A stretch of DNA of 64,000 nt from Pomacea canaliculata. Taxonomy: Eukaryota; Mollusca; Gastropoda; Architaenioglossa; Ampullariidae. Position 1 is the stretch's first letter; every line of letters begins with the position of its first letter. The translations under genes were made by a program, and so were the position numbers. This document shows positions 37,574 to 50,122 of the stretch, one piece after another. Where the stretch lies: positions 10,475,950-10,539,949 of the forward strand of contig NC_037596.1 in NCBI RefSeq assembly GCF_003073045.1, read 5' to 3'. A model generated the notes under the pieces. The model ran no database searches. It was not told the origin of the DNA and saw only the letters and a list, made by a program, of their open reading frames with translations.

Positions 37574-38064
37574 TGTCATGGATCTAGTCAGAGTGCTAGG
37601 ACTGGGCGCGTGTGTAGATGAAAGCGTGCGAATGATGGACGTTCTCTAAATAGAACGTGACAAATGACGTAGAGTGACGTAAAAAGAAATAGTGAGGTAA
37701 GAGAGAGGATCGTTGAGAGGGGATATGGAAGCAGAAGGACGGAGAGGACATTTTTTTTGGAAGAAGAAGGAGGTTAAAAGAGCGGATAGAAGACGGAGTG
37801 AGTTAGAAGAGAGCCTTTGCCAAGACAATGTGCCTCGCGAGTGAGTAAAAGATTGAGTGTGATAGTCAAAGAAGAAACCAGCGTGTTAGTGACTGTATTT
37901 TTTTAGTCGAGATTTCTTCTTTTGAGTTTTTGTTTAGTAAACAAGGGCAGACTCGATCGAACAGGCGAATCTTTTTTTTTTCTGAGTGAAAGAACGCGCA
38001 ATTGTCCGACCCGCTGGTGAGTTTGAGAGAGCGAGAAACTATAGGCACCGGCGGCGTCGTGACA
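37574..38064 (+). repeat. 5' LTR
   Basis: 491 bp, starting TGTCATGGATCTAGTCAG and ending GGCGTCGTGACA. By eye it is identical to 40229-40719. Confidence 0.9.
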
Positions 38065-40228
38065 ATTTGGTGACCCCGACGTGATTCGCCTGTTGCGGGT
38101 CTGTCTGCGTCGTGAAGAAGCTGAAGGATTTCTTTTAAAAAGATTCGTAAAAGAGAATATAAAGAGAGTTAGAATGGCTGTTCAGGAACAAACTCCAGGA
38201 TGGTATATTCCTGAACTCCCCATATTCCAGGAAGACAAAGACGACATAGATGACTTTTTATGTGTATTTGAAACACAAGCCCAAGTTCTCAACTGGCCGA
38301 AAGAGATGTGGAGCCTGAATCTGGCCGCTAAGTTGCAAGGCCAAGCCTTGAATGTGTATTGTACATTGGCTCGCAAGGGGGAAACTAGTTATGAGATGTT
38401 AAAAGAGAAATTACTACGGACTTTTCAGCGTGCAGAAGAGGAATACAGAGAAAAATTTAGAACTGTGCGGCCTCATGCTACTGAATCCATGACGGCCTTC
38501 TTGAAAAGAATATCCTACCTAGCGACAGATGGATTTCCCGCACCAGATACCGAAGGATTATGAACACTTGAGAGATCTGCTACTAACAGAACAATACTAT
38601 GAAAGTGTGTCTAAAGACCTATCCGTACACCTGCGAAGAGAGAGGCTTAACCACAGCTGATGCTTTGGCAGAGCAGGCTGAGCGTTACCGGATGGCACAT
38701 CCAAACAAGTGTCTGGCGAGAAGGACCGATACATCCTTGTTCGCCAAAGTGGGATACAGCTCCCAACCTTCATCTATTATGACGCAGTCGCAAAAAGAGA
38801 AATGCGAGCGATATCCTTCAGAAGCAGGGCAACAGGAATTTTCCTTCCCACAGAGAGGTAGAAGAAATATGCCACCTCCTAGATCCGTTCAAAGCATGTC
38901 GTCATCAAACCATTGGTTGGAGAAGGATGACTCAGACCATCCATTACATTGGACACCCCCAAGGCGATGTTACACTTGCCAACGATATGGACACATAGCC
39001 AGGTATTGTCATTACCATAGAGCTCGATACCCAAACAGCAATGAAGCTACCCTGAGAAAGGAGAACCGTCTCCGGCAAGTGTCACTGCTATGTTTACAGC
39101 CTCAAACAGAAGAGAAAGAGCACAAGAACACAGATACCAAGTAAATGTTAGAAGGGAAAACTACTCATCATTATCTAGAGTCTGAGAGGACCAAGGCTCA
39201 ACGTGTGTCACAAGCACAACAGCCGTCAATACAGAGAGAATCAACTCTTCAGGAGGTTCATGAAGAACTGAACCACAAAATCAACGACCTCAGTGATGAA
39301 ATCAAAGCCGTGCAACAAAGTTTACAGAACTTTAAAGAAATACAGAACATCGTGAACGCAGATTGCAGAGAGAAATCAGTGACCGGGACAAAGAAATTAT
39401 TCGGCTTAAGGCTGAGACAGAGGTTTGGCGAAAAGAAAGAGATGAAATGTGTAAACAACAGTGGGTCACAGTTGGTGACTTTGAAGAAAAAGTTCACGAA
39501 CTTGAATTAGGTCATAAGAAACAGTCCGATGACCTTCAGAAAGCCTTAGCAGAAATCAAATTCTTCAAGGAACATAAAGAAAGCATGAAGAAAGAACTTG
39601 AGAATACTGTAACACAAGAGAAATCTCTGGAAATGGCAAATACTGAGACTAACAAAGTGGTGGAACGATTGACAAAACTGATAAGAGAACTCAAACAAAT
39701 ATACGATGACGAGAGAAAAACTAAAAAGGTGTATCTGGGCATGAGACACCAGAAGTCGAGTGAGATAGAGGAAAAGACGACAGACATTGGCACCTTGGCC
39801 AAAGAAGTTGAGGTTCATCAGACCTTCAAAGAATTCAAGACAGATCTGGGAAAAGTCAAGAAAAAACGAGCATTTTCAGAGGACTATTATGGGACAACTT
39901 TCAAAGATTTAGGATATCTGCTGCTAAGTTTTGAGCCAGAGGGCAAAAACAAGAAGACGAAAATTGTGAGAGCTCTCAAGAAGAGAACTGTCAAACTAAT
40001 CTTTACATGAGTCTGTAAGGATAGAATACAAGCCTACTATGACTGTTGATTTTCAAAAGAGACGTGTCGCGAGAAAAAGGATATTGTTATTTACTGTAAA
40101 ATTCAGAGAAAAAAAGAGTGACTACGAACATTAACATTGGGATTAGTATAGTGTTTGTCATGTAACCTAGCTTTACGGACTATGAAAAAAAATTAGGAAA
40201 ATTTTTTTTCAATGGAAGGGGGGAGAAA

Positions 40229-40719
40229 TGTCATGGATCTAGTCAGAGTGCTAGGACTGGGCGCGTGTGTAGATGAAAGCGTGCGAATGATGGACGTTCT
40301 CTAAATAGAACGTGACAAATGACGTAGAGTGACGTAAAAAGAAATAGTGAGGTAAGAGAGAGGATCGTTGAGAGGGGATATGGAAGCAGAAGGACGGAGA
40401 GGACATTTTTTTTGGAAGAAGAAGGAGGTTAAAAGAGCGGATAGAAGACGGAGTGAGTTAGAAGAGAGCCTTTGCCAAGACAATGTGCCTCGCGAGTGAG
40501 TAAAAGATTGAGTGTGATAGTCAAAGAAGAAACCAGCGTGTTAGTGACTGTATTTTTTTAGTCGAGATTTCTTCTTTTGAGTTTTTGTTTAGTAAACAAG
40601 GGCAGACTCGATCGAACAGGCGAATCTTTTTTTTTTCTGAGTGAAAGAACGCGCAATTGTCCGACCCGCTGGTGAGTTTGAGAGAGCGAGAAACTATAGG
40701 CACCGGCGGCGTCGTGACA
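40229..40719 (+). repeat. 3' LTR
   Basis: 491 bp direct repeat of the 5' LTR, directly after a purine-rich tract and followed by the CCAAG target duplication. Confidence 0.9.
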
Positions 40720-41889
40720 CCAAGCTACAGCTACTTTCTAAAATGTAGCTACGGCTACAAGCTACTTTTTTTTTAATTTGTAGCCGGCTACACTACAAGC
40801 TACAAAATTTGTAGCCGGCTACAGTAGCTGTAGCTTGGCTACAGCTACTTCCCATCCCTGTACCTGTGTGTGTGAGTGCCTGCGTGTGCTGTAAGCGGAC
40901 CGAACACTGTGATCGGATCATCGGCTCCTATAGAGCAATCACCCCGTTCCTCGTTGTTGTTCCAGGGAAGAGGTCAAAGGTTCCTACATTCCTTAAACTT
41001 TTGCACTTACTTGTAGGTGTGATGCCTAATTAATATCTCGCGTTATGTTTTTTTCCCCACTTAATACCCACCCAAACTTATCCGACCTTAGAATCTGGAT
41101 CAGATTTAATTCACAACTGCCTTGACATCACTGAACTCGTTTGCTCAAGGTACAGACATCTCATTCATTCAGACCAGGACAAACATATGACATTTTGTAC
41201 ACACACAAAGAAGTGTGTGTTGCACGACTAAGATTCGTACGAAGTGCGGTCACCAACCTCGTAGAACACCAGGAACCAATTCTTGCAATTATGATGCGTG
41301 TAATGGGCTCGTTTGGCCATGCAATCCAGCACTACTAAGTGCCTTCTTCAGAATACTTTGAAGACACTGAGGTGGACAGAGGAAGAAATGGCAGAAAGTG
41401 TACAGGAGTGGACTGGTCGTTCCTTGTAGGACCTGCTCATCATTGCTTGACACTGTCAGCCGCTGCGTCTCTTCTTTTGTCCCCAACCCCAACCCCTCGA
41501 TGACTAGTATCAACGGACCATCATAACCGCTCGTAAGCTGGTACAAGTCAAGAGATGATGTATGTATATTTTACCTCTTAATATTTATGCATTTATTCCA
41601 TCAGGAGGAATAAGAGAGCCACTAACCGTAGTCTAAAACCCTCCATGGCGGGTAAAACTTCCTAGCATTACATGTATGTTTGATATCTAAACGGAACGAT
41701 TTAATGTTTGGTGTCTGAAAACATTTTGAGGCTCTTCTTTAAATGAACTTTATTTTGTGCACACTAATTTTCAAATTAATTATGCATTTTCTGTGAATAC
41801 TGATCATGCCACTTACTCAGAAGCATATCATACAGACAGCTTTGTGTAAGGATGGTGCCCATATTCTCTTTTTCGATGTCTTACTTTTT

Positions 41890-42150
41890 TCAATCTTCAG
41901 GTCTGGCACCAGCTGGGTCAGCAAAGGCAAATAAGACTCCTGGTAGCGTAGTGACACTCGCTTGTTACCTGGAATCCCTGGGTTCGGATCTCGTCTCGGG
42001 TCACTCTCTGTAACATCCGTTGGCATGGCTTGCCGTCGGAGGTTTTCTCTGGGTACTTTGGCTTTCTCTCCACTTCCCTCTCCCTCAATAATGCGAAGTA
42101 ACCTCAAGTTGAAGGCTATTCATACACAAACAAACAACAACAAATACAAC
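41890..42150 (+). mobile_element. SINE-like repeat (unit 2 copy)
   Basis: Paralogue of 33420-33672. The head GGTAGCGTAGTGACACTCGC and box B GGTTCGGATCTCG are tRNA-like. The tail ends in AACAAACAACAACAAATAC. Confidence 0.55.
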
Positions 42151-42301
42151 AAAAAATCGCTATCAAGCTGGCACGCTCTCAGGATCGGACGTTAGCGCTG
42201 TCACCTCTGTTGTAACATTATATATAACAGTTCAAATAAAGTGCAAGTGAAACATAAAAATCACAATGTTTGCCCTCCGGTTAGGTTGTATCACGTTTTA
42301 T

Positions 42302-42507
42302 CACGTGTGTATGTTTGTGTGCGCTAACTGCGTGTGCTTGCGGGTTTCACCGCTGCGAGGTAACACCATGCAGTCAAAACACGTGATAGGCTCTTGTATC
42401 ACGTGATTCCCCCCCCCCTTTTTAAAAAAAAAAAGATCTCGTCAATGATATACGTAGGAGTAATTTCTCAGAAGCAGACCTATTTACGTTCAGCCATGTA
42501 TCACGTG
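42302..42507. promoter_or_regulatory. Cluster of four CACGTG E-boxes upstream of T2 gene 3
   Basis: CACGTG at 42302, 42380, 42400 and 42502, all within about 290 bp of the ATG at 42584, in the same arrangement as unit 1. Confidence 0.4.
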
Positions 42508-42583
42508 ACTTTCTTTACCGAAACATCTCGACTCTGTTCACTGCACTGCACTAAGGGCTCCCAGCTAAACAGGAGAAAGAAAT

Positions 42584-44999
42584 ATGTATATTGAACTGGA
42601 ACTAATGACTTTATTCGTCTGTCTATCACTTGAAGGTAAGAATTTATTTGCTTTTTGATCTGCAAAGCTGGACGGGTGAAGCCATGGGCAACATTATATT
42701 GGCAACAACTGTTAACATTATTTATAAAGAATACGTCTTTATAAGATGTAAACTGTTGCTCTATTTGTGAATAATGACTTTTTTCTTCTTACAGGAAAGA
42801 TCCTTAGTCTGACAGAAAACAGAAGTTTTTGTTTGGTACAAAGTAATTTTACTTGTAGAACATGTTTGTCTTGTAATCAGCGCAAATAAACAGGATCAGT
42901 GCGGCTCAAACAGCGAAGCAAAGCTTCCCATGGCTGGCAAACAGCCAAACAAGTGATCTTACGAACGACATGCTTCATTGGCTATAAATGGTGTAGTTGT
43001 GGCCCGGATATGGTAACATTATTCTCGTTATTCTCATCTGAATATTATGGACTAGAGATCCCACTCTCACTCCTATTACTCATTGTCGCTATGTATAGAG
43101 TGCCACAAGGTATCCTCGCAAAACGGTTCATTGTACACTGCCTGGTGTTCACACGTCGTCACCTCGCCAAACTGTTTCCCACAAAACACTTTCACTTCAC
43201 TCTGCGTGCATGGAAAAGATAGCTGAAAATACTGGCAAGAAAAAAAATCACAAAACTTACAATCACATCCCCAAAGAATGGTGAGGAGATAAAGTTAGAC
43301 AAATCTCTGTAAATCCAGAACAGATAACAATAAGAATTACATAATAATTTAAGCCGAAAAGTATTTTTATGGGAGAGAAATTATTTCATTTCTATTTTAT
43401 AATTTATTGCATTTTATTACTTTGTATTTTTTATTTTTGTAAATCATTGTTGCAGCTGACACATTAGGAATGGAGCTACAATGTCCTGCTTTGTTTCAAG
43501 ATGGGGAAAATATTATTACTTGCAAAATTAACAAGACAGCAGAGTGTTTATCTCTGAACGGAACAGTGACATTTGAGCTGAGTTTGAACTCTGAGAAAAG
43601 AGTCGCATGCCACTCACCCTATGACCCAGGAGTACAGTGCATCCCACGCCAACAACACAGTCCTGGAAGCTGCTGGTGTGAAGAATCATCAGGAGACATC
43701 GTCACCTACAAGTTCTCCTACATGGCGAGCACCACTCACGATAGGGGCAGACAACTTGAGTGCAGTTTTCGTGTTTGTCCGCAGAAGCCTCCAGATGTTA
43801 ACATTAGCGAAGGATGCACTAACATTAGATTCAGTAAGCGTGAGCCAATTTAATAAATATCGATGAATAACTCTCCCGTTCTCAAAATACACACCTGCAA
43901 TAATCACTGTGCATAAAGAGGTCCATTTGTTACGTTGCTTTACGTCCCTTTAACGTACATCACTAACTTCATCTCTAGGAATCCTCAGCACCGTAAACGT
44001 AGCTACTATTTAGAAAAATGTGTTCCTGACCTTCTTCAGTACATGGGATGTTAGTGTTTTTTCAAGTCTTTTCTTTGGAGTTCCTTAGCTTGAAAGATGT
44101 GCAGAATATTTTTCATTATTTTCCTAGAGTCCATTTTCCATTTTTTAATGTGTGTGTGTGCGTGAATGTATGCCAGAACATACAGACAGACCAACATCAT
44201 ATCTCCTATTAAAGAGTCACTGTTGTATTTTACAGATAGTCTTAAGGAATCACTACCCAGAAGTGTTATACTGAGGATAGGTGAGACAACTGAGGTCGTA
44301 CTGACGGCGGTGATTATCGTTATTGTTGTCACTCTCCTGATTGTCATGTTGTCAAAACAGTTTAGTCTATGTAAGTACGGCTCTTCCTCACGTGTCAAGT
44401 ATATTTTATAAACTACTGTTTAATTTTTAGAAGTTGAAAAACTTTCCGTATTAAGCATATATATAACAAAATTCAGAAAGCTGAAATACCATTAGAAAGA
44501 AAAGAAATGCTTGAATCGCTAATACTTACACAAGAGTTGACATTTTGTTTTTCTTCACCTGCTTGTATTTGTTTGGTGTTGATAAGGGATGCTTTTATAA
44601 GCATACTGTATTCATTTAGTGAACTTAACTAAGTCTTCAGCTGCTAAGTAGCAATCATGCAATAAAACACTTATCTTCACAAAACGTACTGAAATTGTAT
44701 TTAGATGATTAGCTACAAACTTTTTTTGATTATCAGGATAAAGAATAAGTTGTTCCAAACTGTAACGACTGTGGCTAGACCTTGTTTACAAGTATTTTGA
44801 TACTAGTATCCTTGTGTTCTCTCAGTCTCTGGTAATAGTCTCTCAGCTGTTAGAGTGAAGCAGATTGCTGGATTAGTTTGATCTTTTTTTTAATAGTGAA
44901 TGTAAGAAATTATCTTCATTTGCAGGTTTTTTCAATAGGAAACGGCATGGAGATTCTAACCCTCTACTTCCAACATATCAAGACAAAGACTGCTCATGA
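42584..44999 (+). CDS. T2 receptor gene 3: short type I membrane protein, 212 aa
   Basis: Four exons join in frame: 42584-42635, 43456-43833, 44236-44370, 44926-44999 (TGA). Residues 1-17 are the signal peptide (TLFVCLSLE). Residues 18-143 form a cysteine-rich domain (QCPALF, NIITCKINKT, VACHSPYDPG, SCWCEESSG, LECSFRVC, final GC). I read this as Ig-like but am not certain. Residues 144-188 include a linker and membrane segment (VVLTAVIIVIVVTLLIVML). The tail is about 24 residues (RKRHGDSN, PTYQDKD) with no YxxL motif. Introns are all phase 1. Against the 46280 gene, the ectodomain lacks four residues after NKTA. Expression is presumably from the 5' region shared with unit 1. Confidence 0.75.
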
Positions 45000-45287
45000 A
45001 GTTTTAAAGAAATGAATGAGACGAAAAATGTTACAACAGATATTAATATTTAAACCATCCACTTGCTGTGTTGACCACTGCAAAAACAGTTGTGTGGTTT
45101 ACTTTCGTAGAAAATGTTTTGATCTCACTCAGATACAATGCCTTGGTATCAGATTCTGGATTTAGTAGTTCACTCCACCAGTGTGAATGTATTATGTGGA
45201 GAGAACCTCCTGTGTAGCCACTTTGTTACAATTAAGCTACCCATCCAAATAAAAATGGGTTGCCTGTGTGCAAAATGTGTCATTGGT

Positions 45288-45395
45288 ACTTGGGATGGGC
45301 AGAGTTTTCAAATTTTTTTTTTTATTTTACCGGCTCGCCGCACAGCTTAGAATTTTGAGACCGACCCGCAAAAAGACAGTTTTGCCCACCCCTGT
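45288..45395. mobile_element. Possible short hAT-type MITE
   Basis: The left side GGGATGGGCAGAGTTTTC and right side TTTTGCCCACCCCTG are imperfect inverted ends of the hAT GGGTGGGCAA type, with about 75 bp between them. Confidence 0.35.
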
Positions 45396-45954
45396 CCTAA
45401 TGTCTGCTAATTTCTCTCGAATTCCTTGTTTAAGATTTAGTGAAAAGCAGCAGACTTTTCTCCAAATTCACGCATATAGTTTGGCATGAAACTTCCCTGG
45501 CCTTGATTATTTTCACGAATAATTTAAGGACACCAATGACAATATTCACCAATCTATTACCAAACATGTTGAGAGTTTTCGGAAAAACTTTTGGTTTGGA
45601 TAGGTTACGACCGCTGTAATAAGCACATCCGTCCTGGTCACACTTTTTTTAAATGGACAAAGACTGTTTACAAATTTATTTGTTGACATTATTGCTGCAT
45701 TACCTCAGGGGTATCAGCTGACCTGCTGTGGAGGTAAAGAGTTCAGAGTCAAGCACATATGTAGAGGTGGCTGTACTGACATTTCAATAAACTTCCTCTT
45801 AACAACCACAAACATAGCGCTCAGGGGTCACTGGCTGACCCCACTCGCAGTCACCTTGAAACTTGTTTAATATTGGCCTGGCGACACACAATACACAACA
45901 CACAATAGCTGCTTCAAAGGCAGTAAGTCTATGAGTAAGTATAATGTTACCTGT

Positions 45955-46048
45955 TCATGTGTGTGTGTTCTAGAGTTTGTGTGCGCACGTGTGTGTGTTC
46001 GTGTGTGTGTGTGTGTGCGTGTGTGTGTGTGTGTGTGGGGGGGGGGGG
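45955..46048. repeat. (GT)n microsatellite ending in a G run
   Basis: Alternating GT with GC interruptions, then ten or more G. It lies about 230 bp before the ATG of T2 gene 4. Confidence 0.85.
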
Positions 46049-46279
46049 TTGCTGTATTCATTGAAAGCTTGCGTTCTGTAAACAAACTGTGCAGCAGACA
46101 GGTTTTCTTGTCGTCCCCGAAGAAGCTCTCGTCAGCCACAATACTCACGTCTCACTGCCGCCTCGGTTGGATTGTTACGTCAGACCGAGGCTTTAATCAG
46201 GGTCAAGGTGTCGCTACGGCAGAACTTTCTGCTCACTGCACTCCTTTAAAAACTTCTAGGTAAACAGAAGGAGCAGAAG

Positions 46280-49200
46280 ATGAAAGTTGTGCTGGAATTC
46301 ATATTCTTCTACTTCTGTTTCTTAACTGCAGGTAGGTTTTTCTTTGTCTGTTTATTTACAAAATGTGAGTCATCGACTCCAGCTCTTGACAATAAGATGT
46401 GTGTAACGGTTGTTAAAATTATAAATAAACTTAGCTAATTTGATAAAACAGAGCGCAGCTGTTTGCCGATGAAACATTTCGTCTTTCGATGACCTGAAAA
46501 TGTTATTACTGTATTTATTAAGGGAAAGGCACAACCTTTTTTAACGAGCTAATGAACATTATAGCTTTTGAATTGTTTACAAATAAATGTTAATTTACAT
46601 TGCTCTATTTAATTTATTTTTATTGTCTCTAATATTAAAGCTTTCAGAACGGTGATTTCACTGTGACCCTGTCCTGACCCCGAGTGTGTATAACGTGTGT
46701 CTGTAAATATTTTGTGTATGAGTGAGTATGTTTTGTAGAAGTGTGTCTGTTATATGCGAATATGGGTGCATGGTTGTTAATGTTTTACTCTGTGTATTAT
46801 TTATGTAAAGTGCTGGGAGCAAATCTTTGGAAAGGGGATATACAAATCCTCGTCATTATTATTATTAAGAATAAAGAAGATGATTTCTTACTACTCAAAG
46901 TCCTTGTTGGCAATATACTGTATACCCGTCTTGTAATCAGTACAAATAAACATGTTGAAGGTTAAGTGTATATTTAGGTACAATAAATGACAGTCAGCGG
47001 GAAAAACGTTTTTGTCCCCGGTAGTGGCAGCGGTCCGGTGGCGCAACGGTTAGCGCTGTTAGCGCCTGTCACCAATACAGTGAAGGTTGGCTGCCCTGAG
47101 TTCATTTCTCGTCTCGGGCACGCTGATCTTTCTCTGCACGTGGCATCTGTTTACAGGGCTGGCTGCCTTGCCGTAATATAGCCATAGTTGCTGACACGGC
47201 GTAAAACACCCATTCCCCCCCCCCCCGGTAGTGGCCCTCAGCCAAGCACCGGGTACTTCCAATGACGGGTACTTCATGGGTTTTCAGGAAATGCTAGAGG
47301 CATGATCTCGATATCGTACAGGCAAACAAACACTGATCGCTGTTACACCTTTTGTAAGCAAGCCAGGTGTGATCTGGAGGATAGATATTGACTCCAAAAC
47401 ATTGATGACTGTCGCTATTTATAGAACATTACTTGCACGGGGATCTCAACCTACCCTGGCAGTGTACCCGTGAACACTAACATTCAAAACAGGTTTGTGA
47501 CTAGAACATACCCTGATATTGTGATGTATGATAGGTTGTCTGGAATGCAGCCAAGACAAAGCCTAAGTCAAACCAACAGTCATGGTCAGCAAAAAAGACT
47601 TTCCGAGAAACTTGTCGCTGAGTGAACATCATAGCTTGTATACACACAAACATAAATGGCTTTTAATATTTTGTACTGATAATAATGGTATGTGTTATAC
47701 TTGTATACAGCCAGTAAACAGCAGATTTGTTTATACTATGGCAAGAAAGCAAAGAACTCCAGGAAAACCCCTAGGTAACCTGCCGGTCCCATACCCGGAT
47801 GAAAGAGGCGGGTTGCACGTGAGGCTAGCAACCTGAACCCGTAAAAAAACCGACAACCCCTTCTTCAGAAAGTGCAACTACAATACTAGGTGTAGTTGCG
47901 GACCAATGCTCCACTGAGGGGCAGAAAGGAATAATAATAAGTAAGCAAGGTGACCAAACTGAAGTCACATAAGCAATGAGGAAATGAGACATTGTACTCA
48001 TGCACTTGGTGCTGTAATGGTCGATTGATAGTGAGTATTAGATCGACTTGATCTCCCAGTATTTCGAGAGAGTGATATACTGACAGAGTGAGACAACAGG
48101 TCTTATCACAGGCACATGGATTGCGACAGCAGTGTTAACGCGATATGAGTCATAATTATTAGCCTGAGTCCAGTCACAATTTAATTGCCAGGTTTAAGAC
48201 GCATAAAAAGATCGTCTTACAAAACTTCTCAATAACACAAAGCACACCTATCATTTGCAGCACACCTAAAAAAAAGATGTATGACGCGCTTTTAACGAAA
48301 TATATTTTTTAATTTTCATTTTATTTATTTTACTTTACTTTACTTTTATTTTGTTTTGTTTTGTTTTTTTTGCTTGGGTTGCCGGATAAGAGTGACTGGT
48401 TTTGCCTTAAAGCATAAACAAGTTATATGCACACACACACATACAATCGCAGTGTTGCCAAAATAACAACACTATCCCCACCACTGAGCAAGCATGTTGA
48501 AAGAGTTGACAGGGTGTCCCCGGGTGGCAAGGGCACAGCGACCCGGTGACTCAGAGTGGTTATGATTCCACAGACAGCCTTCCTCTTACGATAACAGACT
48601 GAAGTTGCAGATGAATGTGTAAGTCACCTGACCTGAGTGAATATGACTAATACCTAAGGTAATTAGAAAATTATTAACTTATCATTTATTAGATCAAACT
48701 ATTTTGCATGATTTAAACTTGTTTAATCGTTGTTGCAGCTGACACACTAAGAGTGGAGCTACAATGTCCTGCATTGTATCAAGATGGAGAGAATATTATT
48801 ACTTGCAATATTAACAAGACAGCAATGGCAGAGGCACAGTGTTTATCTCTCAACGGAACAGTGACATTTGAGCTGAGTTTGAACTCTGAGAAAAGAGTCG
48901 CATGCCACTTACCCTTTGACCCAGGAATGCAGTGCATCCCACGCCACCAACACAGTCCTGGAAGCTGCTGGTGTGAAGAATCATCAGGAGACATCATCAC
49001 CTACAAGTTCTCCTACATGGCGAGCACTACTCACGATAGGGGCAGACAACTTGAATGCAGTCTTCGTGTTTGTTCACAGAAATCTCTGAATATCAGCGTT
49101 ACCGACGGATGCACCAACATTAAATTTGGTAAGTTGTAGATAATATGGGAGGCTGCAGATGTGGTGAGGACAAATTGCTGTATAAGATTGTGTCAAGGTG

Positions 49201-50059
49201 TTGGGACTTTTGTCTTCGGTCTCTTCAGCCAATGGTAGAGCTTGGACTATGCTAACGGTGTACAAACATGACGTCACCAGTCTGTCTTGTTTCTGTGTAC
49301 GGTAATATTTAGACGCTTGTGCTTCTACAATGGAAGCTGGGTGTTGAAATTGTGTGAAATAGTATATTGTACTGAGATTTACCCAGCCAAATGAAAGTAA
49401 TGCACTGCATTTAAGTGTTCTATAGTTCACTGAATTACAGTTTACAAAAAAATGTCCAAACCAAAACCAAGATTTATTGTTATTTTTCTTTTCAGCTGGC
49501 GGTCAAAATTCAATATTTTCATTCACGATTGAAGATTTTGGGACAGTAGTAGCGCTGGTGATAATTGCTGTAATGATCACTCTTTCAATAATCATGTTTT
49601 GTCAGCGCTTTTGTCGCTGTAAGTACAGCTTTTCCTCAAATGACTTTTGTATTTTGATAATTTCTATTTCTATCTGCTATCATTTCAGGGTTTAGCATAT
49701 TTATATCAAATATAGTTTCAGCTTAAACTTTTGAAAAGTTTTGTAATGTTATCAAACGTATGAAGCTCAGTCGTGTTCACCGTCTATGGATATTTTCACA
49801 CTTCCGAAACTCCATTTACTCAATTTGACAACAATAAAAATTTCTATTAGAAGATTCTCTGAAAGATGTCGAAAATTGGTATTTCAATCACTTTGCGAGC
49901 TTTCTATTCAGACATTGCAACTACTCAATAGATTCAAATTGTTTGAAATCCTTAAGAAGTATCATCCTCATTTTTTTTCTATCTTATAGATGGTGATTTC
50001 ACAATGCGTCTTTTTGATCTTTTGTTGCAGGTTTCTTCAAAAAGAAAAGGTACGTTTTT

Positions 50060-50122
<63 letters not shown>

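Larger units (their letters stand above)
37574..40719 (+). mobile_element. LTR retrotransposon, Ty3/gypsy-like, without pol; young
   Basis: Two 491 bp LTRs (TG..CA) are flanked by a 5 bp target duplication CCAAG. A primer-binding-like TTTGGTGACCCCGACG follows the 5' LTR, and a purine tract GGAAGGGGGGAGAAA precedes the 3' LTR. The 5' half holds a gag-like region (about 38.1-39.1 kb) with a capsid segment of Ty3/gypsy or SCAN-like appearance and a CCHC zinc knuckle (CYTCQRYGHIARYC). The 3' half (about 39.1-40.0 kb) is rich in predicted coiled coil and is not recognisable as pol. The LTRs look identical, so insertion was recent. The coding part appears broken, with about one or two breaks, and the copy cannot be autonomous. 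Confidence 0.8.
35265..40860 (-). mobile_element. hAT-type DNA transposon with nested insertions
   Basis: The left end CAGGGATGGGCAAGCTAC and right end AGCTACTTCCCATCCCTG are inverted. Both subterminal zones are dense in GTAGCC/GGCTAC repeats, as hAT elements often have. The minus strand encodes transposase remnants (35630-36520). A Tigger-like element (36547-37400) and an LTR element (37574-40719) are inserted inside. The flanking octamers (CCGATGTG left, TACCTGTG right) match at only four of eight positions, so no clean target duplication is present. Confidence 0.7.
40861..43290. repeat. Segmental duplication, unit 2
   Basis: Similar to 32335-34920. It begins with the first base after the hAT right end and runs through a SINE, the CACGTG cluster and the T2 signal exon at 42584. 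Unlike unit 1, it continues into a complete T2 gene. Confidence 0.8.
45000..46279. other. Intergenic, with a possible hAT MITE and a GT repeat
   Basis: The 3' side of T2 gene 3 and the 5' side of T2 gene 4. Apart from the small repeats listed separately, nothing coding is visible. Confidence 0.4.

Noticed and set aside
47041-47110. Possible tRNA gene (GGCGCAACGGTTAGCGC...GAGTTCATTTCTCG)
   Set aside because: Cloverleaf pairing is poor, and the sequence continues into a SINE body with a poly-C tail, so it is a tRNA-derived SINE head.
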